Assembly (NCBI RefSeq): GCF_028829235.1
Contig: NZ_JAIWJY010000002.1
Coordinates: 248,001 to 312,000 of the forward strand
Source: Tenacibaculum larymnensis
GTDB taxonomy: Bacteria; Bacteroidota; Bacteroidia; Flavobacteriales; Flavobacteriaceae
Direction: 5' to 3'
Length of the DNA stretch: 64,000 bases
Positions 52,032-60,274 of this stretch are shown piece after piece. How positions within the stretch are numbered: position 1 is the first letter of the stretch; each line of letters opens with the position of its first letter. The notes under the pieces were generated by a model that worked only from the letters and a program-made list of their open reading frames with translations, was not told where the DNA came from and did no database searches. The translations under genes and the position numbers were made by a program.

Positions 52032-54215
52032 ATGTCAACTTTAAGATTAAATGCTTTACAAGAGGTTTTACATAGAGAAACTGTTGTAGTAGAAGAAAAC
52101 GAACGTCGTTCAGAATTGTTTGGTAAAAACGTGTTTAATGAACAAGCAATGCGTCAATATATGACCAAAGAGGCATACCAAAGTGTAATGGATGCTATTG
52201 AATTTGGAACTAAGATTGATAGAAAAACTGCTGATCAGATTGCTGTGAGCATGAAAGATTGGGCATTATCTAAAGGAGCAACACATTATACACACTGGTT
52301 TCAACCTTTAACGGGGTCTACAGCAGAAAAGCACGATGCGTTTTTTGAAACTGTTGAAGGAGGAGGAGCAATGGAGAAGTTTGATGGAGGTCAGTTGGTG
52401 CAACAAGAGCCAGATGCGTCGAGTTTTCCTAACGGCGGAATTCGAAATACTTTTGAAGCACGTGGTTATACGGCATGGGATCCAACATCACCTGCGTTTA
52501 TTTATGGTACCACCTTATGTATTCCAACAGTTTTTGTAGCATATACAGGTGAAGCGTTAGATAATAAAGCACCATTGCTAAGAGCATTACAAGCGGTTGA
52601 TACAGCAGCTACAGCAGTTTGTAAGTATTTTGATAAGAATGTAAGTAAAGTAAATGCAACCTTAGGTTGGGAGCAAGAGTATTTTTTAATTGATACGGCA
52701 TTAGCAGCGGCACGTCCTGATATTATGATGACAGGAAGAGCATTGTTAGGACATGCTCCAGCAAAAGGCCAACAATTAGATGATCATTACTTTGGATCAA
52801 TACCTACAAGAGTATTGAACTTTATGCGTGATTTGGAGCATGAATGTATGCTGTTGGGAGTGCCAGTTAAAACACGTCATAATGAAGTAGCACCGAATCA
52901 GTTTGAATTAGCACCAATTTTTGAAGAAGCCAATTTAGCGGTAGACCATAATTCATTATTAATGGATGTGATGGAAAAAGTATCGCAACGTCATAAGTTT
53001 AAAGTGTTATTCCACGAAAAGCCATTTGCAGGAATTAATGGTTCAGGAAAGCATAACAACTGGAGTTTATCTACCAATACAGGAGTTAATTTATTAAGCC
53101 CGGGAAAAACTCCAATGAAGAATTTACAATTCTTAACCTTTTTTGTAAATACCATTAAAGCGGTTCATGATTATGAAGAATTAATAAGGGCGTCTATAGC
53201 AAGTGCAAGTAACGATCATCGTTTAGGGGCAAATGAAGCGCCACCAGCAATCATATCAGTTTTCATAGGTTCACAATTATCATCGGTATTAGATGAGCTA
53301 GAAAATGTAACGAAAGGAAAACTATCACCTGAAGAAAAAACAGATCTAAAACTAAATATTGTAGGTAAGATTCCTGAAATCTTATTAGATAATACAGATA
53401 GAAATAGAACTTCACCTTTTGCCTTTACAGGAAACAAGTTTGAGTTACGTGCTGTAGGTTCATGGTCTAACTGTGCAGGGCCTATGACAGTATTGAATAC
53501 CATTATAGCCAGACAATTAAATGAATTTAAAGAAGAAGTAGATAAATTAATTGATAGCAAAAAACTTAAAAAAGATGAGGCAATATTTAATGTGTTAAGA
53601 GAGTATATTAAAGCATCAAAAAGTATTCGATTTGAGGGAGATGGGTATGGAGAAGCTTGGGAGAAAGAAGCAAAGAAAAGAGGTTTATCAAATAATAAAA
53701 CAACCCCAGAAGCTTTAAAAGCAAAGATTTCAAAAAAAGCAATTTCTCTTTTCGAAGAAATGGGTGTAATGAATAAGGTAGAGGTAGAAGCACGCCATGA
53801 AATCGAGTTGGAAGAATATTCAAAGAAAATTCAAATTGAAAGTAGGGTGTTGGGCGATATTGCAAGAAATCATATTATACCAATCGCTATTCAATACCAA
53901 AACACCTTAATAGAAAATGTAAGAGGACTGAAAGAAATTTTTGGAAATAATTTTGAGAAGTATGCTAACGAACAAATTGATTTAATTCAAAAAATATCAA
54001 ATCATATTGCTGAAATAAATTCAAAAGTTGAAGATATGATTGAAGAACGTAAAAAAGCCAATAAACTGGAAGGGCAGAAAAATGCAGATGCATATTGTAA
54101 TAAAGTAAAACCTTATTTTGATGAAATTCGTTATCACTGTGATAAGTTAGAGTTAATGGTTGATGATAACCTTTGGCCTTTAACTAAGTATAGAGAGTTA
54201 TTGTTTACTAGGTAA
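52032..54215 (+). CDS. glnN: Glutamine synthetase type III
   Basis: 727 residues from the ATG at 52032 (MSTLRLNALQEVLHRE). It is the long GS III form. The N-terminal domain contains AVSMKDWALSKGATHYTHWFQPLTG, the substrate-channel segment of GS III. The catalytic core has GWEQEYFLIDTALAAARPD, KTRHNEVAPNQFELAPIFEE and GINGSGKHNNWSLSTN. A C-terminal helical region rich in Lys/Glu follows. The acetyltransferase ATG overlaps its stop by one base. Confidence 0.95.
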   Translation: MSTLRLNALQEVLHRETVVVEENERRSELFGKNVFNEQAMRQYMTKEAYQSVMDAIEFGTKIDRKTADQIAVSMKDWALSKGATHYTHWFQPLTGSTAEKHDAFFETVEGGGAMEKFDGGQLVQQEPDASSFPNGGIRNTFEARGYTAWDPTSPAFIYGTTLCIPTVFVAYTGEALDNKAPLLRALQAVDTAATAVCKYFDKNVSKVNATLGWEQEYFLIDTALAAARPDIMMTGRALLGHAPAKGQQLDDHYFGSIPTRVLNFMRDLEHECMLLGVPVKTRHNEVAPNQFELAPIFEEANLAVDHNSLLMDVMEKVSQRHKFKVLFHEKPFAGINGSGKHNNWSLSTNTGVNLLSPGKTPMKNLQFLTFFVNTIKAVHDYEELIRASIASASNDHRLGANEAPPAIISVFIGSQLSSVLDELENVTKGKLSPEEKTDLKLNIVGKIPEILLDNTDRNRTSPFAFTGNKFELRAVGSWSNCAGPMTVLNTIIARQLNEFKEEVDKLIDSKKLKKDEAIFNVLREYIKASKSIRFEGDGYGEAWEKEAKKRGLSNNKTTPEALKAKISKKAISLFEEMGVMNKVEVEARHEIELEEYSKKIQIESRVLGDIARNHIIPIAIQYQNTLIENVRGLKEIFGNNFEKYANEQIDLIQKISNHIAEINSKVEDMIEERKKANKLEGQKNADAYCNKVKPYFDEIRYHCDKLELMVDDNLWPLTKYRELLFTR

Positions 54216-54676
54216 TGAATGATAAAATAAGTTTAGAAAGATTAAATTCCACTCACGAGAGTTTTATTCGTCTAGTAAAAGAACTGGACGAATATCTCTC
54301 AGGAATTAACGGCGATCAAGATGCTTTTTTTAAGGGATTTAACACCATAGATAAACTACAGTATGTAGTGGTGTGTTACATAAACAAGGTAGCGGCAGGT
54401 TGTGGTGCTTTTAAACGAATTAACGACACAACTGTTGAGGTTAAACGTATGTACGTTAAACCAATATACCGAGGAAAAAATATAGCAACCTTGATTCTAA
54501 AAGAACTGGAAGAGTGGGCAAGAGAAGAGCGGTTTAGTTCTGTAGTTTTAGAAACGAGTAAAACCATGCAACCAGCGGTATATTTGTATAAGAAAAATGA
54601 ATATGGTGTTATATCGAACTATGGTCCTTATAAAGGTGTAGAATCAAGTATATGCTTTAAAAAAACATTGAACTAA
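54215..54676 (+). CDS. GNAT-family N-acetyltransferase
   Basis: 153 residues, overlapping the GS III stop by one base. The acetyl-CoA-binding segment is VKRMYVKPIYRGKNIATLIL, followed by the YLYKKNEYGVISNYGPY C-terminal strand. The start has ERLNSTHESFIRLVKELDE. The acceptor substrate is unknown. Confidence 0.87.
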   Translation: MNDKISLERLNSTHESFIRLVKELDEYLSGINGDQDAFFKGFNTIDKLQYVVVCYINKVAAGCGAFKRINDTTVEVKRMYVKPIYRGKNIATLILKELEEWAREERFSSVVLETSKTMQPAVYLYKKNEYGVISNYGPYKGVESSICFKKTLN

Positions 54677-54696
54677 ATAGTTTTAAGGTAAATAAT

Positions 54697-55182
54697 ATGA
54701 TAGAGGTAGTTAAACTTACTCAAAATCATTGGAAAGAAGTAGCTGAAATTTATAAAGAAGGTATCGCTACAAAAAACGCTACGTTTAGAACAAAAGTTCC
54801 TAGTTGGGAGGAATGGAATACTTCACACCATCAACATACTCGATTTATAGCTATTGAGGATAATAAAATATTAGGTTGGTGTGCTATAGCCCCAGTATCA
54901 ACAAGATTTGAATATAGAGGAGTAGCAGAAGTAAGTGTTTATGTGAAGGTAGGAGTATTAGGAAAAGGTGTAGGAAGCTTATTGATGAATGCTGTTGTAA
55001 AATCTTCAGAAGAGAATGGTATTTGGACGTTGTATTCAAGTTTATTTCCCGAAAACGAAGCAAGTGTTAAACTACATCTTAAATATGGCTTTCGAAAGAT
55101 AGGTTATCGAGAAAAAATAGCTGAATTAGATGGGGTATGGAGAGATACCGTATTGTATGAAAGACGAAGTAAAAAACAATAA
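54697..55182 (+). CDS. GNAT-family N-acetyltransferase (phosphinothricin-acetyltransferase-like)
   Basis: 161 residues. It has the pattern of the phosphinothricin/MnaT group: EIYKEGIATKNATFRTKVPS, WEEWNTSHHQHTRFIA, then VSVYVKVGVLGKGVGSLLMN as acetyl-CoA motif and LHLKYGFRKIGYREKIAELDG at the end. Related enzymes acetylate amino-acid analogues such as methionine sulfoximine, a GS inhibitor. Its position behind GS III is suggestive but not proof of that. Confidence 0.85.
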   Translation: MIEVVKLTQNHWKEVAEIYKEGIATKNATFRTKVPSWEEWNTSHHQHTRFIAIEDNKILGWCAIAPVSTRFEYRGVAEVSVYVKVGVLGKGVGSLLMNAVVKSSEENGIWTLYSSLFPENEASVKLHLKYGFRKIGYREKIAELDGVWRDTVLYERRSKKQ

Positions 55183-55186
55183 TTAC

Positions 55187-55218
55187 TTTGATAGTTTCCT
55201 GTTTTTAAAGTAATTTCG
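55187..55218 (+). promoter_or_regulatory. Promoter of purM
   Basis: TTTG (55187-55190), 20 bases, TAATTTCG (55211-55218), 20 bases before the ATG. The final TTTG of the -7 box is TTCG. Confidence 0.5.
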
Positions 55219-55238
55219 CGGCAACAACAACACAACAC

Positions 55239-56417
55239 ATGAGTAACGAAGTATCTAAACGCTACGCACAACGCGGAGTATCGGCATCTAAAGAGGATGT
55301 ACACAACGCAATCAAGAATATTGATAAAGGATTGTTTCCAAAAGCTTTTTGTAAAATAGTTCCAGATTACTTAACAAATGATGAAGAGTACTGTTTAATC
55401 ATGCATGCTGATGGTGCAGGAACAAAATCATCTTTAGCATACATGTACTGGAAAGAGACAGGAGATATTTCTGTATGGAAAGGTATTGCTCAAGATGCTT
55501 TAATCATGAATATTGATGATTTATTATGTGTAGGTGCTACAGATAACATTATGTTGTCTTCTACTATCGGACGTAATAAAAGTAATATTCCAGGAGAAGT
55601 TTTATCGGCAATTATTAACGGAACAGAAGAGTTAATTAATGAGTTGAAAGAATTTGGGGTTACCATTCATTCAACAGGAGGAGAAACTGCAGATGTAGGA
55701 GATTTAGTACGTACAATAATTGTTGATTCTACAGTAACTGCCCGTATGAAACGTGCTGATGTAATTGATAATGCAAATATCAAAGAAGGAGACGTAATTG
55801 TTGGTTTAGAGTCATTCGGACAAGCTACTTACGAGAAAGAATATAATGGAGGTATGGGAAGTAATGGATTAACTTCTGCACGTCATGATGTGTTCCATAA
55901 ATATTTAGCAGAGAAATACCCAGAAAGTTTTGATGCTTCAGTACCGTCAGATTTAGTGTACTCAGGAAATACAAAATTAACAGATGAGGTAGCAGATTCA
56001 CCAATTGATGCGGGTAAGTTAGTGTTGTCTCCAACAAGAACATATGCGCCTATTATTAAAGAAATCTTATCAAAATATACATCTAATGATGTACACGGAA
56101 TGATTCACTGTTCTGGAGGGGCACAAACAAAAATTTTACACTTTGTAGATAACTTACATATTGTAAAAGATAATATGTTCCCAATTCCACCATTATTCAA
56201 ACTAATACAAGAACAATCAAAAACTGACTGGAAAGAAATGTATCAAGTTTTTAATTGTGGTCACAGAATGGAATTATATGTATCTCCAGAAGTAGCAGAA
56301 GATATCATTGCTATTTCAAAATCATTCAATGTAAACGCACAAGTTGTTGGTAGAGTAGAGGCGTCTGATAAAAAGCAATTAACTATCAAAAGTGAATATG
56401 GAACTTTTGAATATTAG
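55239..56417 (+). CDS. purM: Phosphoribosylformylglycinamidine cyclo-ligase (AIR synthase)
   Basis: 392 residues. It makes aminoimidazole ribonucleotide from FGAM with ATP in purine synthesis. It has the AIRS-family start MSNEVSKRYAQRGVSASKED, then CLIMHADGAGTKSSLAYMYW and ALIMNIDDLLCVGATDNIML for the ATP/metal site. TIHSTGGETADVGDLVRTI and HGMIHCSGGAQTKILHFV are further conserved segments. It is longer than E. coli PurM (345), as is usual in this phylum. The leader is rich in CAACA repeats before the ATG. Confidence 0.92.
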   Translation: MSNEVSKRYAQRGVSASKEDVHNAIKNIDKGLFPKAFCKIVPDYLTNDEEYCLIMHADGAGTKSSLAYMYWKETGDISVWKGIAQDALIMNIDDLLCVGATDNIMLSSTIGRNKSNIPGEVLSAIINGTEELINELKEFGVTIHSTGGETADVGDLVRTIIVDSTVTARMKRADVIDNANIKEGDVIVGLESFGQATYEKEYNGGMGSNGLTSARHDVFHKYLAEKYPESFDASVPSDLVYSGNTKLTDEVADSPIDAGKLVLSPTRTYAPIIKEILSKYTSNDVHGMIHCSGGAQTKILHFVDNLHIVKDNMFPIPPLFKLIQEQSKTDWKEMYQVFNCGHRMELYVSPEVAEDIIAISKSFNVNAQVVGRVEASDKKQLTIKSEYGTFEY

Positions 56418-56441
56418 TTCAACAAAGTAAAAGTAATATAG

Positions 56442-56471
56442 AATCCTCAGAGAAATCTGAGGATTTTTTTT
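56442..56471. terminator. Terminator between purM and the convergent lipoprotein gene
   Basis: AATCCTCAGA (56442-56451), loop GAAA, TCTGAGGATT (56456-56465) and a T-run. It lies between two convergent genes. Confidence 0.85.
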
Positions 56472-56901
56472 ATTTCATTTTATCAAAAACAAAATCAATA
56501 GCTAACTCATCGTTAGCTACTGTAGCTTTTAGTTGACCGTTCTCTTTCCAGTAATGAATAGAAGTAGGGAATTCATTCAGTTTGTTTTCCGCAGTAAAAG
56601 AAGTATCTGTTTGTTGTGTAAAGGCAAATAAAGTAGGATTTTCATTTACACCGGTTACTTGTAAAAACAACGAATCGTTTTTAGTAATAATGTGTAAGAT
56701 CTCTTTAAATACAGTATCGTTTTTTTGTAAGGAAAAACCAATTCCAGAAAAATCATTTTCCCAAAACTCGAAAGTCTTTTTATCAGTTTCGTTATAAACA
56801 CGTTCCCATTTACCAAACAACCAAGTAGGTTTTGCGATTTTCTTTTCTTGCTGACAAGAAAAAAGTAGAGTACAAGTAAAAAATAAGATTAAAATTCGCA
56901 T
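56470..56901 (-). CDS. Lipoprotein of unknown function (DUF6265-like)
   Basis: 143 residues. The lipoprotein signal ends at Cys16 (LLFSCQQEKK). The mature part starts PTWLFGKWERVYNETDKK and has FEFWENDFSGIGFSLQKND and a final ATVANDELAIDFVFDKM. It resembles the small beta-barrel-like domain seen in flavobacterial lipoproteins with a WLxGxW motif. The function is unknown. It is divergent from prfA. Confidence 0.75.
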   Translation of the reverse strand: MRILILFFTCTLLFSCQQEKKIAKPTWLFGKWERVYNETDKKTFEFWENDFSGIGFSLQKNDTVFKEILHIITKNDSLFLQVTGVNENPTLFAFTQQTDTSFTAENKLNEFPTSIHYWKENGQLKATVANDELAIDFVFDKMK

Positions 56902-56979
56902 AACAAAAGCCTTAATGAACTAAAGATATGAATAAAATTCGATAAAAAATCGTAAATTCGCACCCCAAGAAAAGATACT

Positions 56980-58056
56980 ATGCTAGATAAATTACAGATA
57001 GTTAAACAACGTTACGATGAGGTTTCAGACTTAATCATCCAACCAGATGTTATTTCTGATCAGAAACGTTATGTACAATTAAACAAAGAATATAAAGATT
57101 TAGGAAAGGTTGTAAAAAAAGCAGACGAGTACAAAACTTTATTAAATAATATAGAAGAAGCTAAGGAAATCATTGCTGACGGATCGGATGCAGAAATGGT
57201 TGAAATGGCGAAAATGGAAATGGACGAAGCAAAAACTCGTATTCCTGAATTGGAAGAAGAGATTAAGTTTTTGCTAATTCCAAAAGACCCTGAAGATGCT
57301 AAAAATGCGGTTGTTGAATTACGTGCAGGAACAGGAGGGGATGAAGCAAGTATTTTTGCAGGAGACTTATACCGTATGTATACCAAATATTGCGAAAGCA
57401 AAGGATGGAAAGTATCCACAGTAGATTTTTCTGAAGGAACTAACGGTGGATTTAAAGAAATTCAGTTTGAAGTAACTGGAGAGGATGTATACGGAACGTT
57501 AAAGTTTGAAGCGGGTGTACACCGTGTACAGCGTGTACCACAAACAGAAACACAAGGACGTGTACATACATCAGCAGCAACTTGTATGGTATTCCCAGAA
57601 GCAGAAGAATTTGATGTAGAGATTAATCCAAAAGATGTACGTATTGATTATTTCTGTTCATCAGGACCAGGAGGGCAGTCGGTAAACACTACGTATTCAG
57701 CAGTACGTTTAACGCATATTCCTACAGGATTAGTAGCACAATGTCAAGATCAAAAATCACAGCATAAAAACAAAGAGAAGGCATTTAAAGTATTACGTTC
57801 TCGTTTATACGATTTAGAATTGGCTAAAAAACAAGAAGCTGATGCAGCAAAACGTGGTTCAATGGTAACCTCAGGAGACCGTTCTGCAAAGATTAGAACG
57901 TATAACTATCCACAAGGACGTGTAACAGACCACAGAATTGGATTAACCTTATACGATTTATCAAACATTGTAAACGGAGATATTCAAAAAATTATAGACG
58001 AGTTAATGCTCGCAGAAAATACTTCTAAGCTAAAAGAACTAGGAGAAACTATTTAA
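56980..58056 (+). CDS. prfA: Peptide chain release factor 1
   Basis: 358 residues. It recognises UAA/UAG and releases the nascent peptide. The peptidyl-transferase motif GGQ is at residues 231-233 ([14 protein letters not shown]). The codon-recognition tripeptide in [16 protein letters not shown] reads P-Q-T (187-189), where PxT is the RF1 pattern. It starts [20 protein letters not shown] terminator follows. The weak -7 box TAAATTCG is at 56953-56960. Confidence 0.96.
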   Translation: MLDKLQIVKQRYDEVSDLIIQPDVISDQKRYVQLNKEYKDLGKVVKKADEYKTLLNNIEEAKEIIADGSDAEMVEMAKMEMDEAKTRIPELEEEIKFLLIPKDPEDAKNAVVELRAGTGGDEASIFAGDLYRMYTKYCESKGWKVSTVDFSEGTNGGFKEIQFEVTGEDVYGTLKFEAGVHRVQRVPQTETQGRVHTSAATCMVFPEAEEFDVEINPKDVRIDYFCSSGPGGQSVNTTYSAVRLTHIPTGLVAQCQDQKSQHKNKEKAFKVLRSRLYDLELAKKQEADAAKRGSMVTSGDRSAKIRTYNYPQGRVTDHRIGLTLYDLSNIVNGDIQKIIDELMLAENTSKLKELGETI

Positions 58057-58057
58057 T

Positions 58058-58092
58058 TAAAAGGCGTTACTATTTTAGTAGCGCCTTTTTTA
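58058..58092 (+). terminator. Terminator of prfA
   Basis: AAAAGGCGTTACTA pairs with TAGTAGCGCCTTTT (one opposed T/G) around TTT, then T-run to 58092. It begins two bases after the prfA stop. Confidence 0.85.
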
Positions 58093-58105
58093 ATGTCTCA
58101 AATCC

Positions 58106-58136
58106 TTGTAGAGCCGATAAATAAAACATACCTTTG
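58106..58136 (+). promoter_or_regulatory. Promoter of rpsU
   Basis: TTG (58106-58108), 20 bases, TACCTTTG (58129-58136). The nearest gene start downstream is 226 bases away, giving a leader of about 220 bases. Confidence 0.65.
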
Positions 58137-58361
58137 CGCCGTATTAATGTTCTGTCCTTTTAGGAGAAAATCTACAAGTCTTTATACTATTTTCTGTTAC
58201 CATCAGATTCCATAGTCTTCAGTTGCTTTACAAAGCGTTTTCAATAGAATTTTTAATCTAAAATAAATATCATTTAAATCATAGCATAGTTTATACTATG
58301 TTTAGTATTGTGCTGTAATTTATATGACTTTAAAGTATGTCAAACAATAAAACCTTATAGT

Positions 58362-58550
58362 ATGTTAAGAATAGTTGTAAAAGAAGGTGAAAATATCGAT
58401 AGAGCCTTAAAGCGTTACAAGCGTAAATTTAGAAACGTAAAAGTTTTACAAGAGTTAAGAGAAAGAAAGCAATACACTAAGCCTTCAGTAACAAGAAGAG
58501 CACAAGTTCAAAAAGCAGCTTATAAAGAGCAGTTATTTAAAGAAGAATAG
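58362..58550 (+). CDS. rpsU: 30S ribosomal protein bS21
   Basis: 62 residues from the ATG at 58362; a longer TTG-initiated reading from 58308 is not supported. The sequence MLRIVVKEGENIDRALKRYK and the following basic helix KFRNVKVLQELRERKQYTKP are typical. In Bacteroidia, bS21 helps to sequester the anti-Shine-Dalgarno end of 16S rRNA, which explains why genes here rarely carry Shine-Dalgarno sequences. There is none directly in front of this ATG either; the leader is long and A/T-rich with a small CATAGT-TTAT-ACTATG hairpin at 58285-58300. Confidence 0.96.
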   Translation: MLRIVVKEGENIDRALKRYKRKFRNVKVLQELRERKQYTKPSVTRRAQVQKAAYKEQLFKEE

Positions 58551-58571
58551 TAGTATAGCTATATAAAATAC

Positions 58572-58602
58572 AAAAGCGCAACCAATTTGGTTGCGCTTTT
58601 TG
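58572..58602. terminator. Terminator of rpsU (bidirectional look)
   Basis: AAAAGCGCAACCA (58572-58584), loop ATT, TGGTTGCGCTTTT (58588-58600) and further T. It is a strong GC-rich stem. Confidence 0.9.
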
Positions 58603-58613
58603 TTTGTGTAAGG

Positions 58614-58709
58614 TTAATAGTTATCTCGTCTTTTTTTTAAAAAGTTAGTTATGCTGATTGCTATAGCAAAAGCAGTTAATGTTATTATGATGGATTTTAA
58701 CTCAGTCAT
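58614..58709 (-). CDS. Possible 31-residue single-pass membrane protein
   Basis: An intact frame with ATG at 58709 and TAA at 58614: MTELKSIIITLTAFAIAISI then TNFLKKRRDNY. One hydrophobic helix followed by KKRR is typical of bacterial small membrane proteins. It ends against the rpsU terminator. The frame is short enough to be chance, and no clear promoter box was found. Confidence 0.4.
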   Translation of the reverse strand: MTELKSIIITLTAFAIAISITNFLKKRRDNY

Positions 58710-58874
58710 AGGGCTATATAAATGGATAGCTATTCACTATAGTAGAGACCAAATAAAATATAGCAAAGATTATAGGATTGAAACGAAATAAAGGAGTTTC
58801 ATTCGTTCGGATGGAGCGCTTTTTAGTTGGTGTACCTCTAATATTGTCTTTTCAAATCTAAAAAAAAATGTATT

Positions 58875-60011
58875 ATGGAACAAACGCCTAAAAGTTCACT
58901 TGAAGCTTCACAATTGGCGCATTCGAGTAATGAATTATCAGCTTACGGATACTATGTTTTGGTAGAAGGGTTATTTTATACTATAGAATCATATACAATT
59001 AAAATGGAATTCGGATTTAATAAGTTGGGAAGCCTAAAGTATGCTCCAGCAGATAAAGAATTCAAAATTGTTGTATTTCGACCAGATTGGTACTATGAGC
59101 ATACATCGTTTTTTGCTCAAGACCTTGATATAGTTAACCATGATTATACAAACCGTATAGAGCCAAGAATAACAAAGGTAGCAGAGCAAGTATATGAACT
59201 GGAGTTTCCAGTATTAAAAAGAGGGCAGTTATTAATTATAAGAGATTATAATAATTTATATGGTATAGGAATAGGAAGTGTTTCAGAAGCTTTGGTAGAG
59301 CTTTTCAATACAACTAAAGCACCAGCTTATGCTGTGATTGATAATATTAAAAAAGCTTTAAAATCTTTTCCAGATAATTTAGTTATTCAAGCCTTAAAAG
59401 GAGTTTGGGAACATAAAGAACTAGAAGAAAAAACGGAAAAAACGTGGAATACTGTTCGGGAAAAATTAGATAACTATAATCAACGTGATGATAGAGGAGG
59501 AAAATTAGTTCTAGCCGATGAAGCACTTCACGAAATTGCCTATTACCTTTCTTTAGATGATAACACTCCAAGAAAGGACGAAGCAAAAGCTTTAATTAAA
59601 GAAATAGAAGCTTTTAAAAATGAGAAGCCAGAAACAGTAAAAGAAGAACTTCCAGAGATGTCTTTACTGGCAGATAGTGTGAGGAATTATGTAGGAGATA
59701 TGTTTACACTGACAATGGTTGAGATAGGAGATGACGTGTTACTTCGGTTTAAGGGAATTCCTAATGAATACGATGGAGTTGTGTTAAAGCATAAAAAACA
59801 AGTACAAAATGAAGCTACTGGAGCTTTTTTACTACAAACTAATGAAATAAATGGTGAAAACTGGAATACTTTCTGTTATGAAAACGATGGATGGGGCGGA
59901 TTATATACTTATGTGTATCCTCCACAAATAAACAATAAGGTATATGTAAAAGAAGGAGGAGAAACAGAGGATAGTCCATTGAAACTATACAAAGACTATG
60001 CTAAGCAATAA
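58875..60011 (+). CDS. Large soluble protein of unknown function
   Basis: 378 residues without signal peptide or membrane segment. It begins MEQTPKSSLEASQLAHSSNE, followed by YYVLVEGLFYTIESYTIKME. A helical middle rich in Lys/Glu (about 150-270: VWEHKELEEKTEKTWNTVRE) links to a C-terminal beta-rich region (DDVLLRFKGIPNEYDGVVL; NDGWGGLYTYVYPPQINNKV). I recognise no family. It is monocistronic, bounded by a terminator at 60054, and is the last gene before the apparent integrated element. Confidence 0.75.
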   Translation: MEQTPKSSLEASQLAHSSNELSAYGYYVLVEGLFYTIESYTIKMEFGFNKLGSLKYAPADKEFKIVVFRPDWYYEHTSFFAQDLDIVNHDYTNRIEPRITKVAEQVYELEFPVLKRGQLLIIRDYNNLYGIGIGSVSEALVELFNTTKAPAYAVIDNIKKALKSFPDNLVIQALKGVWEHKELEEKTEKTWNTVREKLDNYNQRDDRGGKLVLADEALHEIAYYLSLDDNTPRKDEAKALIKEIEAFKNEKPETVKEELPEMSLLADSVRNYVGDMFTLTMVEIGDDVLLRFKGIPNEYDGVVLKHKKQVQNEATGAFLLQTNEINGENWNTFCYENDGWGGLYTYVYPPQINNKVYVKEGGETEDSPLKLYKDYAKQ

Positions 60012-60053
60012 AAATAACAAAATAATATAGGTTATAGTTATTAGTTTAAAATA

Positions 60054-60087
60054 AACCCTGCAAATACAATATTTGCAGGGTTGTTTT
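60054..60087 (+). terminator. Terminator after the unknown gene
   Basis: AACCCTGCAAATA (60054-60066), loop CAA, TATTTGCAGGGTT (60070-60082), then GTTTT. The tRNA-like fragment follows at once, the same arrangement as terminator plus tRNA-Arg at 45017-45123. Confidence 0.88.
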
Positions 60088-60088
60088 G

Positions 60089-60104
60089 TGGAGACGCCGA
60101 GACT
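60089..60104 (-). other. Probable attachment-site remnant: 3' tip of a tRNA gene
   Basis: Read on the minus strand, the 16 bases give AGT-CTCGG-CGTCTCC-A. That is the end of a T loop, the 3' half of a T stem, the 3' strand of an acceptor stem and the discriminator. The rest of the tRNA (complementary GGAGACG) is absent, and the sequence to the right is unrelated. Tyrosine recombinases commonly insert at tRNA 3' ends and leave such a copy at one junction. The amino acid is not determined. Confidence is limited by the short length. Confidence 0.55.
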
Positions 60105-60274
60105 ACAATACTTTACTTTATTTAATTCTATCTTATTTTTACAAATCATTAATGCTAGTAAATACGGGACTTTTGATGCTTTTTGTTTGCTTCTTTATTA
60201 AATGAGATAAAATAGAATAAATGATTGGCTGACTAAATACTGACTAAATATTGTTATCTTTGTTGAAAAACGAT
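60105..60274. other. Integrase upstream region with inverted and direct repeats
   Basis: ATTCTATCTTAT (60125-60136) and ATAAAATAGAAT (60207-60218) are inverted repeats (11/12). TGACTAAATA occurs twice in tandem at 60230-60239 and 60241-60250. TATCTTTG (60255-60262) is an exact -7 box for the integrase gene. Such repeats are expected as arm-type sites for the recombinase, but their use is an inference. Confidence 0.5.

Larger units (their letters stand above)
58551..58874. other. Region between rpsU and the next gene
   Basis: 324 bases. It holds the rpsU terminator, a possible 31-residue minus-strand gene (58614-58709) and a leader with a palindrome AACGAA...TTCGTT near 58782-58808 before the gene at 58875. 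No canonical TAnnTTTG box was found in the last 150 bases. Confidence 0.5.

Noticed and set aside
58162..58166. AGGAG as a Shine-Dalgarno for rpsU
   Set aside because: It is about 200 bases from the ATG and no start codon follows it at the proper distance.
58308..58361. Longer rpsU reading starting at TTG
   Set aside because: bS21 proteins begin at MLRIVVKEG; the extra 18 codons have no counterpart.
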